Virus record (IMG/VR): IMGVR_UViG_3300046817_000437
Coordinates: 1-47,068 of that record
DNA from: a virus
Strand: one strand, 5' to 3'
Length of the DNA: 47,068 nt
Positions 7,213 through 15,825 of the stretch are shown here, piece by piece. Below the pieces are notes generated by a model that had not been told where the DNA came from, made no database searches, and worked only from the letters and a program-made list of their open reading frames with translations. Position 1 is the first letter of the stretch; the number at the start of each line of letters is the position of its first letter. The position numbers and the translations under genes were made by a program.

Positions 7213-7639
7213 GTTTAACGAAGAAACGCTTTCCTACCACCGGGAAATGGACATTAGGGTCGTCGCGGGGTCCCTGGCAAGTTGTGGGAGCCCGGTCGAC
7301 GTCTACCTGCCGAGGGAGACCGACTTGTTCCTCGACTTGGACTCCGCCAGTTCTCAGACGAAGTTCCTCGAGATGAAGGCGTTTATCGAGAGATCGCACT
7401 CGCCACTTGTGATCGTGTACTGGGGACAATCCCGGCATAACGGGCACCATGTGATCGTCCGGTTGGATCACCACATCACACCGTTAGAACGGATCACGTT
7501 CCAAGCCGTGTTAGGGTCGGATCCCCGCCGGGAAGCCCTCGCGCTGATCGACTACATGACTCCGAGCATCCACCCACTCACTTGCTTTTTTGAGAAGCCG
7601 GGAACCGTGATCCCGGGATACGAGAAGGAGACGCTGTGA
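7202..7639 (+). CDS. Small AEP-primase-like (PrimPol-fold) protein, 145 aa
   Basis: ATG 7202 lies inside the end of the polymerase gene, after AAGGAGG. It resembles the catalytic half of archaeo-eukaryotic primases: an acidic D45-x-D47 pair (LFLDLDS), a downstream strand with SRHNGHHVIVRL (residues 77-88) matching the sxH metal-site motif, then LTPLERI-type helix and VLGSDPRRE. It lacks a recognisable zinc or helicase domain. A separate DUF3987-like ATPase lies two genes on, so the two could form a split primase-helicase. Assignment is by motif reading only. Confidence 0.5.
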   Translation: MPTRFNEETLSYHREMDIRVVAGSLASCGSPVDVYLPRETDLFLDLDSASSQTKFLEMKAFIERSHSPLVIVYWGQSRHNGHHVIVRLDHHITPLERITFQAVLGSDPRREALALIDYMTPSIHPLTCFFEKPGTVIPGYEKETL

Positions 7640-8385
7640 AACTCGCAATGGAGATTCCGACACATCACCTCGAGGAAGTGTCACATGTTTGTGACGTGGA
7701 CTTTGCCCTCGCCCATATGGTCCTGAACAACAAGGACTACGAACACTTCTACCGGGACCAGCGAGCGAAGGGTCGCTTCGTCCTCCTGGACAACGGGATG
7801 TATGAGATGGGCGAGCCCCTCTCATGCACGGAGATCTACGAGGCAGCAGACCGGATCAACGCAAGCGTCGTGTGCCCGCCCGACAAGCTCGGCGACGCGA
7901 AATTCACGTATGACAAGTTCGAGGAGATGCGGGTGCACCCGAAACGGTACAACAAGGACCTTATGCTAGTCCTGCAGGGGAGTACGAGCGACGACCGCCT
8001 GAAGCTCTTCATGCACAGCATGGCCCACGTCAAGATGCTGGCGTTGCCGTTCCGAGAGCCTCGGCTCCAGTGGTTCACGGACTTGCTCCGGGCGGTCCCG
8101 GCCCACGTGCGGTGGCCTGGGCGCTTGCACTTGATGGGCGTGAATGAGCTCGACGAGCTCAAGGCCTTTGCCGGGCTCTTGAACGAACCTTCGGTTGCCT
8201 GGAACCCGGCTCTCGTCACGGTCGACACGGCCAAAGCCGTGAAGCACGCCATCGCCGGCAAGTACTTGTGGGAAGTCGAGAACATGCGGACAGGGGCCAA
8301 GTTGGACCACGAGGCGAAACTAGACGGCGCCCAGCTCAAGCGCGTCTTCGCAAATACCGCATACCTCCGTACCTGGATGGTCTAG
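7636..8385 (+). CDS. dpdA: DpdA-like DNA 7-deazaguanine transglycosylase
   Basis: A TGT-like barrel of 249 residues, the expected size for phage DpdA and far shorter than cellular TGT. Matching features: VLLDNGMYE with D52 at the position of the TGT substrate-binding aspartate, CPPDKLGD (80-87), LVLQG (111-115), RLHLMGVNELDEL (163-173), and VTVDTAKAV with D197 at the place of the TGT nucleophile. It would exchange guanine in DNA for preQ0 made by FolE, QueD, QueE and QueC. The TGT zinc site is not obvious. Start GTG 7636 and stop overlap both neighbours. Exact base delivered is inferred from absent partner enzymes. Confidence 0.8.
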   Translation: MKLAMEIPTHHLEEVSHVCDVDFALAHMVLNNKDYEHFYRDQRAKGRFVLLDNGMYEMGEPLSCTEIYEAADRINASVVCPPDKLGDAKFTYDKFEEMRVHPKRYNKDLMLVLQGSTSDDRLKLFMHSMAHVKMLALPFREPRLQWFTDLLRAVPAHVRWPGRLHLMGVNELDELKAFAGLLNEPSVAWNPALVTVDTAKAVKHAIAGKYLWEVENMRTGAKLDHEAKLDGAQLKRVFANTAYLRTWMV

Positions 8386-9773
8386 TGCCGAGGCCGGAGA
8401 ACAAGTCCACGGTTCCCCTTGGGCGGCAGGTCGCACAACTGGTCATGGGGCTGGAGCGCATCGATGCCCAGCCCGATGACCCTCGTCTGCCGAACATAAT
8501 CACTTGGGTCAAGGACCTTCCGATACACGTCCGGAGCGAAGAACTCTACGCGCGGATCGCGAAGGCTTTCAAGTTGGAGGTGGAGGACCTGAAGAGGCAG
8601 ACGAACCCGAAGGTCATCGTTGAGGACTTCGAAACGCTTTTGCCCCGTCACGGGTTTCTCCGAGACTATGTCGAGTATACGAGAAGCACTGAACCACCTA
8701 CGGTGTTCCATTTCTTCGTCGGGGCAACTATCCTGGGCGCCACGTTGCGTCGTCACGTTCACTTACCGCGGGGTGACAAAAACATCTACCCGAACCTTTG
8801 CATTATATTGGTCGCTCCTTCCGGCAAGTGCAGGAAGACTACCGCTTGCGAGCTTGGGGTCTCAATCTTCCGGGACGGCGGCGGGGAAGTCTTTGCTGAT
8901 AAGGTTACCCCTGAGTCGCTGGTTGATGTTGATCCAGACCACACGTCTGTCACAGGGCTCATCTACTCAGGAGAGTTGAAGCAGTTTCTCGGGAGCCAGA
9001 AATACATGGAGGGGATGATCCCCCTTTTGACCCGGTTGTTTGACTGCCCAGACATCTGGCAGGTTAAGACTATTGGGAGGGGGACAATCACGTTGAATAA
9101 CATTGCCATGTCCATGCTTGCCGCCAGCACGATGGACTGGATGAAGATGCTGCCGGGGGACACGTTCGGCGGTGGGTTCATGTCCAGGTTCTTACTGATC
9201 GTGCAGGAGGACTCGCCCCGGAGGTTCCCTCTCCCCGAACGGCTCCCGGACTCCCTGCGGATCAGACTCTTGAACAGGCTGCGCGACCTCACACTCCTAC
9301 GGGCGAAGTTCTCTATGACCCCGAATACCCGTGCCTGGTACGTGGACTGGTACAACGCGTTGATGGATGGGCGGAACGCGGAGAAGATGTTTTCCGGGTA
9401 CTATGAGAGGAAACCCACCCACTTGCTCCGTCTCGCCATGCTCCTGAGCATCTCCGAGGACGACAGCACAGTCCTCGAAATGAAACACATGTCCCATGCG
9501 GTGAAGATCCTTGACTGGGTCGAGAAGCTGCTGCCTGCGGCCTTTGACGAGTTGAACAGCACCGCGATTGGTGAGGACCAGCAGCGCATGCTGTCCCAGC
9601 TCCGGAGGAAGGGCGGGACCATTAACAAGAGTGATTGGATGCGGATGAACGGCGGCCGCATGGACTCTCGCCGGTTCAACGAATACGTGAATACCCTCCG
9701 GATCTCGAAACTCGTGGACTTCGACCAGACCTCGGGATCTTACTACTTGACGACGGAAGGTTGGAGACAATGA
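8385..9773 (+). CDS. DUF3987-like replication ATPase/helicase, 462 aa
   Basis: GTG 8385 overlaps the dpdA stop (TAGTG). Residues about 85-160 read like the DUF3987 family: FHFFVGATILGATL, then NLCIILVAPSGKCRKTTA, a degenerate P-loop with Arg in place of the glycine before Lys, typical of this family. Later LIYSGELKQFLG and a MLAASTMDWM segment correspond to the ATPase core. The C-terminal 90 residues look like a winged helix (QQRMLSQLRRKGGTINKSDW). Together with the AEP-like protein upstream it probably unwinds or loads at the phage origin. Confidence 0.62.
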   Translation: MPRPENKSTVPLGRQVAQLVMGLERIDAQPDDPRLPNIITWVKDLPIHVRSEELYARIAKAFKLEVEDLKRQTNPKVIVEDFETLLPRHGFLRDYVEYTRSTEPPTVFHFFVGATILGATLRRHVHLPRGDKNIYPNLCIILVAPSGKCRKTTACELGVSIFRDGGGEVFADKVTPESLVDVDPDHTSVTGLIYSGELKQFLGSQKYMEGMIPLLTRLFDCPDIWQVKTIGRGTITLNNIAMSMLAASTMDWMKMLPGDTFGGGFMSRFLLIVQEDSPRRFPLPERLPDSLRIRLLNRLRDLTLLRAKFSMTPNTRAWYVDWYNALMDGRNAEKMFSGYYERKPTHLLRLAMLLSISEDDSTVLEMKHMSHAVKILDWVEKLLPAAFDELNSTAIGEDQQRMLSQLRRKGGTINKSDWMRMNGGRMDSRRFNEYVNTLRISKLVDFDQTSGSYYLTTEGWRQ

Positions 9774-10192
9774 CGACTTGGGAACGTTTTTACAAGCAGC
9801 TCGGGTACGAGTCGGAGAAGGCGATGTGGGAGGAGATGTACACGCAATACACGATGAAGGAGCTAGCGGATCAGTTCAACGTCTCCGTCGGGCTCGTACG
9901 AAACAGGCTCTTGTACGCCGGGATCACTCCGAGGAAGCGGGGCGGGCCGCAATCAAGCCTCGTGGACTTCGGGATGTCGGATGAGCTCGTTCTCCGGATC
10001 AAGACCGAAGGCTTGGCCGCCATCGCCAAGGAACTTGGACTGAGCAAATACGCAGTGATGACCCGCCGGAAGAAATTCCTCCGCAGCAAGGGCGAGGGGG
10101 CTAAAAGCCCTTCGGCTGAGGTCCCTGAGACGGCTGCAGACCCATTATCGCCGCCCCTGCTCCCTGGAGATCCCCCTGAAACAGGTGACTAG
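9770..10192 (+). CDS. Helix-turn-helix protein, last gene of the rightward unit
   Basis: ATG 9770 overlaps the preceding stop. Residues 28-50 (TMKELADQFNVSVGLVRNRL) form a clear HTH, and a second HTH-like segment lies near 85-105 (GLAAIAKELGLSKYAVMTRR). Two HTH units in 140 residues suggest a DNA-binding regulator or a small-terminase-like protein. The last 30 residues are Pro-rich and overlap the end of the leftward ejection-protein gene by 92 bp. Specific target unknown. Confidence 0.7.
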   Translation: MTTWERFYKQLGYESEKAMWEEMYTQYTMKELADQFNVSVGLVRNRLLYAGITPRKRGGPQSSLVDFGMSDELVLRIKTEGLAAIAKELGLSKYAVMTRRKKFLRSKGEGAKSPSAEVPETAADPLSPPLLPGDPPETGD

Positions 10193-12152
10193 CGGCACCG
10201 TAATAGTGTTCGATCGCGGCTTCGTAGGGAATCGAGAACTTGAATGCGAAACGCTCGAGGCGGTCTTTGGCGAGGGCTGCTTCGGGCGTGTCCGCGTTCC
10301 CCTGGGCCATAGCACTTGCGACGGTCATGGCGTCCATACCCGCGTGCATGTAGGGCCCACCATCCCACCACCCAGCCTGCCAGACGGACCACCGGCTAGC
10401 GTTCGCTCCGAACAACGCACTCGTTGCACTGAGCATTGCGTAGTTTAAGGCCGCGACCGTCCCGAAGGCTTTGACTTTGTTCTTCGTCAGGATCTTGTCC
10501 CCGGAGAAGGCCAATTGGCCCCAGCTGCTGGCGAAGGACAGGGGCCACGTGCCGAAGCGCCCCAAGAACCTGCCCATGGTTCCCGAGAGGATACTAGGGA
10601 CGGATCCCCGCTTGTACGAGAACTGACTGGTGATCTGGAACGCATCCGCCGCTTTGTGCGCTGCGGTCCGCACGTCCCCCTGATCCAACAGGTTCTTCAC
10701 GAGCAGGGTGGTAGGCCCATCCTTCTCATCTTGCAGATCCAACATCGTGTTCTCTCGGAACTGTTGGAACGAGATCTTGCCGTCGACGTACGCCGGCGCC
10801 TCCTTCATCACGGCTTCGTGCATACCCATGTACGCGCTTACGCGGGTGAAGTTATCCGCGAAGGTTATGCCTTTCAGGCCCTTTTGGTTTAGTTCCGTGA
10901 CCTTGTTCATTGCGCGGCCCATCCGCGTATTCGTGCTCTGCGTGATGTCTTCTCCCAGACCCAAAGGCTGGCCCGTGATGTGCCGCAGCGCCATGTCCTT
11001 TTGCAAGTCCTCGTCCTTCAGCCACTTAACCGCATAGCGGAGACCTGCCGCCGTATACTTCATCCCGAGCCGCGGAGCCGTCGTCTGCAAGATCTGCATC
11101 ATCTGCATGGGGACTTGGGCCGGGTTGTAGGTCATCCGGCTTATGTACCCCCAGCTGGCGATCGCTCCGAGGACGTCGAACGTGTCCTTGTTCGTCAAGT
11201 TCGGTTTGAGTCCGAATTTGCCACGGGTGATTGTTTGCATCGCCCCGTCCAAGTTCTCGATGATCTTCTTCCCCAGGGCCATGCTCTGGATAAGCGTGTC
11301 ATCAGGACTGTGCTTCACTTCCGTGAGGTAGTCTCGCCACCGATTCCGGATGTCCTGGGGCACCTGCACGACGCGGAAGTAGTCCTCCATCTTCTTCTGG
11401 GTGTCGTTCCAGAACGGGGTAAGTTCCTTCTCATACGCCATCATCCGACCGAGCCGCAGGCCGATGGTTTGAAAGTTTGTTTCTCGTTCGTCGATCCGGA
11501 GCGGACTCAGTCCCTGTTCCATTTGCTGCCGCACGAGCGAGACCATTCGGGGAAGGTAGCTCCGGGAACCGACGTACGACTTGAAGTTCCCGTCCATCTT
11601 CCGGAGAGTCGGGAAATCGTGGAAGAGTTCGGAGACGTCTTGTTCGTTAAACCCTAGGCTTGTTGCGTAGTCGTTCCACGCCTTCTTCAACGCGTCGACA
11701 ACCGGCTGCTGCTTCAACGGGATCAGCTTCCGGTAGGCTTCCGCATTTGCGGTGTCCCCGGACACCTCATGTTCGAAGGCGAGCTGGATGTTGGTTCGGG
11801 CTGCGGGATCTTTGATCCCCTTCGCAAGCGCGTTGATCCGGTCGGCAAACGGATTGACCTTGTTCACTGCGTTCGTCTGCTTGCTTTCCAACAGGTCGTA
11901 GTTCGTGCGGAACGGGATCTTGCTGCGGGTCTCCCAATCCTGGAAGAGCTGCGGTGCGGGGACAAGCCTATCGAGTAACCGCATCGCCCGGAATTCCGGC
12001 GGGACCTCGGGGAGCAGGTCGGCCACCGCCGTCTCCATGATGGGAGGGGGTGTATGCGGATCCATGCCCTCGAAACTGAAGTCCTCGGGGAGATCGAAGT
12101 GATCTTCCAGCTCGGTGTGGTGGTCGTATTGATCGGGATCGCAGGGTTCCAC
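10101..12152 (-). CDS. Large virion protein, putative ejection protein, 683 aa
   Basis: Last gene of the leftward virion operon. GTG 12152 follows AAAGGAG. Long helical stretches dominate (residues 85-300), then a region of hydrophobic and Trp-rich segments (TFDVLGAIASWGYISRMTYNPAQVPMQMM; KAFGTVAALNYAMLSATSALFG) resembling the LPD38-like C-terminal domains of large phage proteins. Size, composition and position after two other big proteins match internal virion proteins of podoviruses that form a trans-envelope channel. No enzymatic motif was seen. Confidence 0.6.
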   Translation of the reverse strand: MEPCDPDQYDHHTELEDHFDLPEDFSFEGMDPHTPPPIMETAVADLLPEVPPEFRAMRLLDRLVPAPQLFQDWETRSKIPFRTNYDLLESKQTNAVNKVNPFADRINALAKGIKDPAARTNIQLAFEHEVSGDTANAEAYRKLIPLKQQPVVDALKKAWNDYATSLGFNEQDVSELFHDFPTLRKMDGNFKSYVGSRSYLPRMVSLVRQQMEQGLSPLRIDERETNFQTIGLRLGRMMAYEKELTPFWNDTQKKMEDYFRVVQVPQDIRNRWRDYLTEVKHSPDDTLIQSMALGKKIIENLDGAMQTITRGKFGLKPNLTNKDTFDVLGAIASWGYISRMTYNPAQVPMQMMQILQTTAPRLGMKYTAAGLRYAVKWLKDEDLQKDMALRHITGQPLGLGEDITQSTNTRMGRAMNKVTELNQKGLKGITFADNFTRVSAYMGMHEAVMKEAPAYVDGKISFQQFRENTMLDLQDEKDGPTTLLVKNLLDQGDVRTAAHKAADAFQITSQFSYKRGSVPSILSGTMGRFLGRFGTWPLSFASSWGQLAFSGDKILTKNKVKAFGTVAALNYAMLSATSALFGANASRWSVWQAGWWDGGPYMHAGMDAMTVASAMAQGNADTPEAALAKDRLERFAFKFSIPYEAAIEHYYGAASHLFQGDLQGAGAAIMGLQPSQGPQPKGF

Positions 12153-12164
12153 TTCGTGCTCCTT

Positions 12165-15100
12165 TTAACCGAGGAAGTTGCAAGGGGAGAAGCCCGGCTT
12201 GTTAAGCGTGTTCTGCTTGACTTCATCCGGGTAGATTCGATACGTGCGTCCGGTGACCGGATCGGCCGTGGGCTTCCCAGCCTCCATCAGTGACCGGTTG
12301 TTCACGTTCTTCGCCGCCGCGTAGAGAATCGAGGACTCGGGGTCGGGACTCGACAGGATCTCGAGGCCGGCATCCCGCTTCGCGAGGCCATCGATCATCT
12401 GCTCCGCGCTCTGCGCACGGACTTTCAAGTGCCGGTCGATGATCTCTCCGTATTGCTGCCGGAGTCTCTCGACTGTGTTCGGATTGTAAATTGCTACTAG
12501 AGACTTGTCCCCTTGGGTGATGCCGAGGTCCCGTGCCCGGAACGTGTTGGGGGTAACCCCCATACGGTCTTCGAGGCTCCGGAGACTCTTGCCAAGGCCC
12601 GAGTTATCCATTGCTTCACGGGAGAGGATTTCGGCCACTCCGGTCTTGCCGGCTGCCGCCGCAGCCTCCGCTCGGCTCCGAACCTTGTTCAGGGACTCTT
12701 CGCTAGCGACCCACACTTTTATTAGAGACCGTTGGTTCTGGATCAGGGAACCCAGGGCCACGTGCTGCACGTCCGAAGGGACGAAGTCTCCACCGTCCAC
12801 GGCCGGGTCGAATGACTTGATCCACCCGAGCTTCAAAACGTCATTCGCCTGCTGCTCAATCTTCGGTCCAAGAGTCTGCATGTTTTGTTTGGACAGAAAG
12901 CTAGCGGCTTCGAGTCGAGTCGGAAACTTAAGATCTCCTCCGTTAACGGTGTCTCGAAGTAGTACACCGACGCCGTCTGGAATCGCCCGGTATCCGCGTC
13001 GTACGGCGGCCACGCGCAACTGCGGCAGGTCAAACAATCCGGGCTCGGCGTGAGCAAGTTCTTCCAACGTCCAGGTCGGGGCACTACCTGCAGGATTCGA
13101 TCCATGGTGGTAGGTTTCTGTGACCACTACGTGAGCTGGGGTTTTCGGATCCATGTTCTTGCTCAGGAGCAAGCGAGCGGCTTTCTGCGCATCGGAGAAC
13201 GCGGGGTCGTCGATATTCAAGGACTTGTCGAGGGAGTACCGTTCCGGGTACTCCGTATACAAGTACGGACTGGGAGCCTTCGTTACTCTCGTGGTCTGTA
13301 GGCGACGACCGGCGAAGTCCTCGCCTTCGGTGCTCGCGGTGTATTCGCGACCACGAGCAGCAGCGGTTATTTCACCGACGGGCCCCGGCTGGTTCTCGTC
13401 GAATTCTCCTGGGGTTGTAACCCGCTCAAGGGGCTTGTATGCGCGGGAGCCCCGCCGCCACTCACCGCTTTGCGGGTCTCGGATCCAAGGCCTCTCCTGC
13501 ATTGCTTGAGGGACAAAGCCAGCCTGACGTTGGAAAGGAGCTTGCACAGTCCGCGTGGGGACCTGTTCCAGCGGGTCAGGCAGTCCATAGACCGTAGGCA
13601 TGTCTGGCCGGGGAACCCGCCGCATCACTGTACCGGAGGTAGTGGTCGGTGCAACGTCCCCAATGCCTTCATTATGTGCACTGCGTTCTGCGTAAGTACG
13701 GTAACTGCTTGGCGGGGTCCTTCCCGCATCCACAGAATCCAGGGGCCCTGCCTCAGCTTGCAACCCCCGGTCAGGGTAGGTCAGGAGCCTAGTGCCCTTG
13801 GTAACGGACAAGGTTACGGAGCCGTCCGGATGGATAAAGCCCCTGGGATCGTTGTTCAAGGGGCCGTCGTGGTCCACCATCGCGTACTGCGGACTGCGGA
13901 ACCAGTTGTTGGGCTGGTTGTTTCCATCCACTGCTTCGAACTCGACGGTCTTCGAAGCTAGGTTGAAAGCGATCCTGCGGTCGTCTCCGTCCGGGTGGGC
14001 TACGAACGTCTGCGGCGGTTGCTTCTCTTGTAGCCACACGCGCATGTTCTTCATTTCGACTGGGGCGGTTACTCCCGTCGTCCCATGGGTCACATCGACC
14101 TGGGTTCCCGACCCCCGCATGTTCTCCGGAGTCTGCGCAGCCTTCGCGACTTTCGGGTACGTGCGGGGCTTCGGCTTCGCCTCGAGAGCTTGTTGGGTTT
14201 CTTCCGTCGGCGGCGCGACGACCCCTACATACGGGGCTTTGTTCGGCTCACTAACCGTGACCTTGGTTCCCGCCTGCGGGACTACACCAGACTCCGCGAT
14301 GGTGCCGGCTGGAGCTGCCTGCCCGAGACTCTGTTCAAACGCGGTCTGCGTACGTGCGTCCATCTTCCCGAACTGGGCAGGTTCACCCTTTAGGCGTCTC
14401 GAGAACCGTTGCCAGGTGCCGACGCCGGCTACGGTGACGTTGTCAATGCGGACGCTCTTCCCGCCCTGGGACAACTGCGTGAGACGGTTTGCTACGAGAT
14501 CCGTGGTCTTGGCGAACTGTTGTTCGTTACCCGGACCTCCGCGAGTGATCTTGAACGGTTGGTCAGTCACTTTCTTGTTGTCGACGAAGACGTCGAACGA
14601 GATCCCGTATTGCGGGTCTAGGTCCCCGTTTACGGTTATGTTCTTAGGGACCACGTTATTCCAGTACTGGCTTACGGCGGCCTTCGCTTGGTAGCCTAGT
14701 GGGGTCTTTGCCAGGTCCGGGCGCTTCACTAGGGACTCAGCGAGGGCCGGTTCCATTACGCCGCCACCGCCCCGGATCTCCGCAAGCTTCGCTTCGACGG
14801 TTCCTGGGTCCTTACCCGTTTGTTCAGCAACGTCTGCGACTACCGACTTCGCGACCCTCGGGCCGACTTCTTCCTTCCACGCCTTGCTTAGGGGCATCCC
14901 CACGAACTCGAGACCTGCATTGACTGCGATGTCCTTCGCAACGTCCATCCAGTTGCTAACCCCGTCCTTGATCCGGAGCAGGTACGATTGAGTGCCGACG
15001 GCTAGGGAACTCGACGCCAGATGCGAGGTTAGCTTGGTTGCACCGTCTCCGACAACGGCTACTGCTTTCTTTGCAAGGCCTTTGCCCGCAGCGGTCTCTC

Positions 15101-15824
15101 CCAGTGCACTGATGAGCTCACCACTCGCCTTGAATGATACTGTATTCAGCGGGAGCTGACCGATTGTGTTGCCGACAAAGCCAGGTGTGCCGACTGATAT
15201 GTCCGGTAGGTTACGGGTATACGCTCCCGCAGCCTTCTGTGCGATCCACTGTTCCCAGGAACCGCTTGGGGCACTGCTTATCATGTCCCCGGACTCCGCC
15301 AGACGCTTCTGGGTTTCAGTGCTGAAGATGCCGGTCTTCAGTTGGACTTCGAGCTCTGCGATTTTCGGCTCTGCCCAGTCGCGGATTCCCTGCGCAGCCT
15401 TTGCCATGCCTAGGGGATCGAAGACCGCGTCCATGCCTGCCCGATTCATGAAGTCGCCGACTCCGGCTGGGATGCTAGCGACTCCTTGCATGATGCCGAG
15501 ACCCGCGAGTTTTGCTACGCGCAGCGCGATCCCGGTACCCGACATGGTCCCGCCGACGTCTGGGGGGCTGCCTCCTACTGCATCTTCGAGTTTGGTCCCG
15601 CTTACATGCACACTTCGGAGGGGAGTACTCTGGTCCTTGGGCTTCGGAGGCGGGGCCGCCGGATTCTTCGTTAAGAAGTCGTCGACGCTTTGCCCCATTG
15701 TGGGCCCGGCACTGGGCTTCGGCGCACCCTGCTCTTGCGAAGCAAGGAACTTGTCGACGTCATCAGCAACGGAGTACTTGTTCGGGCTCTGTTGCCCTGG
15801 GTCGGTCGGATCGAAAGTGTCCAC
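12165..15824 (-). CDS. Giant virion protein, putative ejection protein, 1219 aa
   Basis: Longest gene in the genome, starting at GTG 15824 one base after the upstream stop. Residues 15-60 hold two similar acidic segments (VADDVDKFLA and QSVDDFLTKN), a small internal repeat often found at the N-terminus of phage ejection or polyvalent proteins. Residues 85-130 and 240-300 are amphipathic and glycine-rich and could touch membranes. The middle (570-800) is Pro/Arg-rich. The C-terminal 300 residues are mixed alpha/beta. No transglycosylase or protease motif was found. Role inferred from size and from lying between the two other large proteins. Confidence 0.6.
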   Translation of the reverse strand: MDTFDPTDPGQQSPNKYSVADDVDKFLASQEQGAPKPSAGPTMGQSVDDFLTKNPAAPPPKPKDQSTPLRSVHVSGTKLEDAVGGSPPDVGGTMSGTGIALRVAKLAGLGIMQGVASIPAGVGDFMNRAGMDAVFDPLGMAKAAQGIRDWAEPKIAELEVQLKTGIFSTETQKRLAESGDMISSAPSGSWEQWIAQKAAGAYTRNLPDISVGTPGFVGNTIGQLPLNTVSFKASGELISALGETAAGKGLAKKAVAVVGDGATKLTSHLASSSLAVGTQSYLLRIKDGVSNWMDVAKDIAVNAGLEFVGMPLSKAWKEEVGPRVAKSVVADVAEQTGKDPGTVEAKLAEIRGGGGVMEPALAESLVKRPDLAKTPLGYQAKAAVSQYWNNVVPKNITVNGDLDPQYGISFDVFVDNKKVTDQPFKITRGGPGNEQQFAKTTDLVANRLTQLSQGGKSVRIDNVTVAGVGTWQRFSRRLKGEPAQFGKMDARTQTAFEQSLGQAAPAGTIAESGVVPQAGTKVTVSEPNKAPYVGVVAPPTEETQQALEAKPKPRTYPKVAKAAQTPENMRGSGTQVDVTHGTTGVTAPVEMKNMRVWLQEKQPPQTFVAHPDGDDRRIAFNLASKTVEFEAVDGNNQPNNWFRSPQYAMVDHDGPLNNDPRGFIHPDGSVTLSVTKGTRLLTYPDRGLQAEAGPLDSVDAGRTPPSSYRTYAERSAHNEGIGDVAPTTTSGTVMRRVPRPDMPTVYGLPDPLEQVPTRTVQAPFQRQAGFVPQAMQERPWIRDPQSGEWRRGSRAYKPLERVTTPGEFDENQPGPVGEITAAARGREYTASTEGEDFAGRRLQTTRVTKAPSPYLYTEYPERYSLDKSLNIDDPAFSDAQKAARLLLSKNMDPKTPAHVVVTETYHHGSNPAGSAPTWTLEELAHAEPGLFDLPQLRVAAVRRGYRAIPDGVGVLLRDTVNGGDLKFPTRLEAASFLSKQNMQTLGPKIEQQANDVLKLGWIKSFDPAVDGGDFVPSDVQHVALGSLIQNQRSLIKVWVASEESLNKVRSRAEAAAAAGKTGVAEILSREAMDNSGLGKSLRSLEDRMGVTPNTFRARDLGITQGDKSLVAIYNPNTVERLRQQYGEIIDRHLKVRAQSAEQMIDGLAKRDAGLEILSSPDPESSILYAAAKNVNNRSLMEAGKPTADPVTGRTYRIYPDEVKQNTLNKPGFSPCNFLG

Positions 15825-15825
15825 G

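Noticed and set aside
12165-15824. Possible lytic transglycosylase or protease in the giant virion protein
   Set aside because: No catalytic Glu with GLMQ-type motif and no protease signature could be found in the translation.
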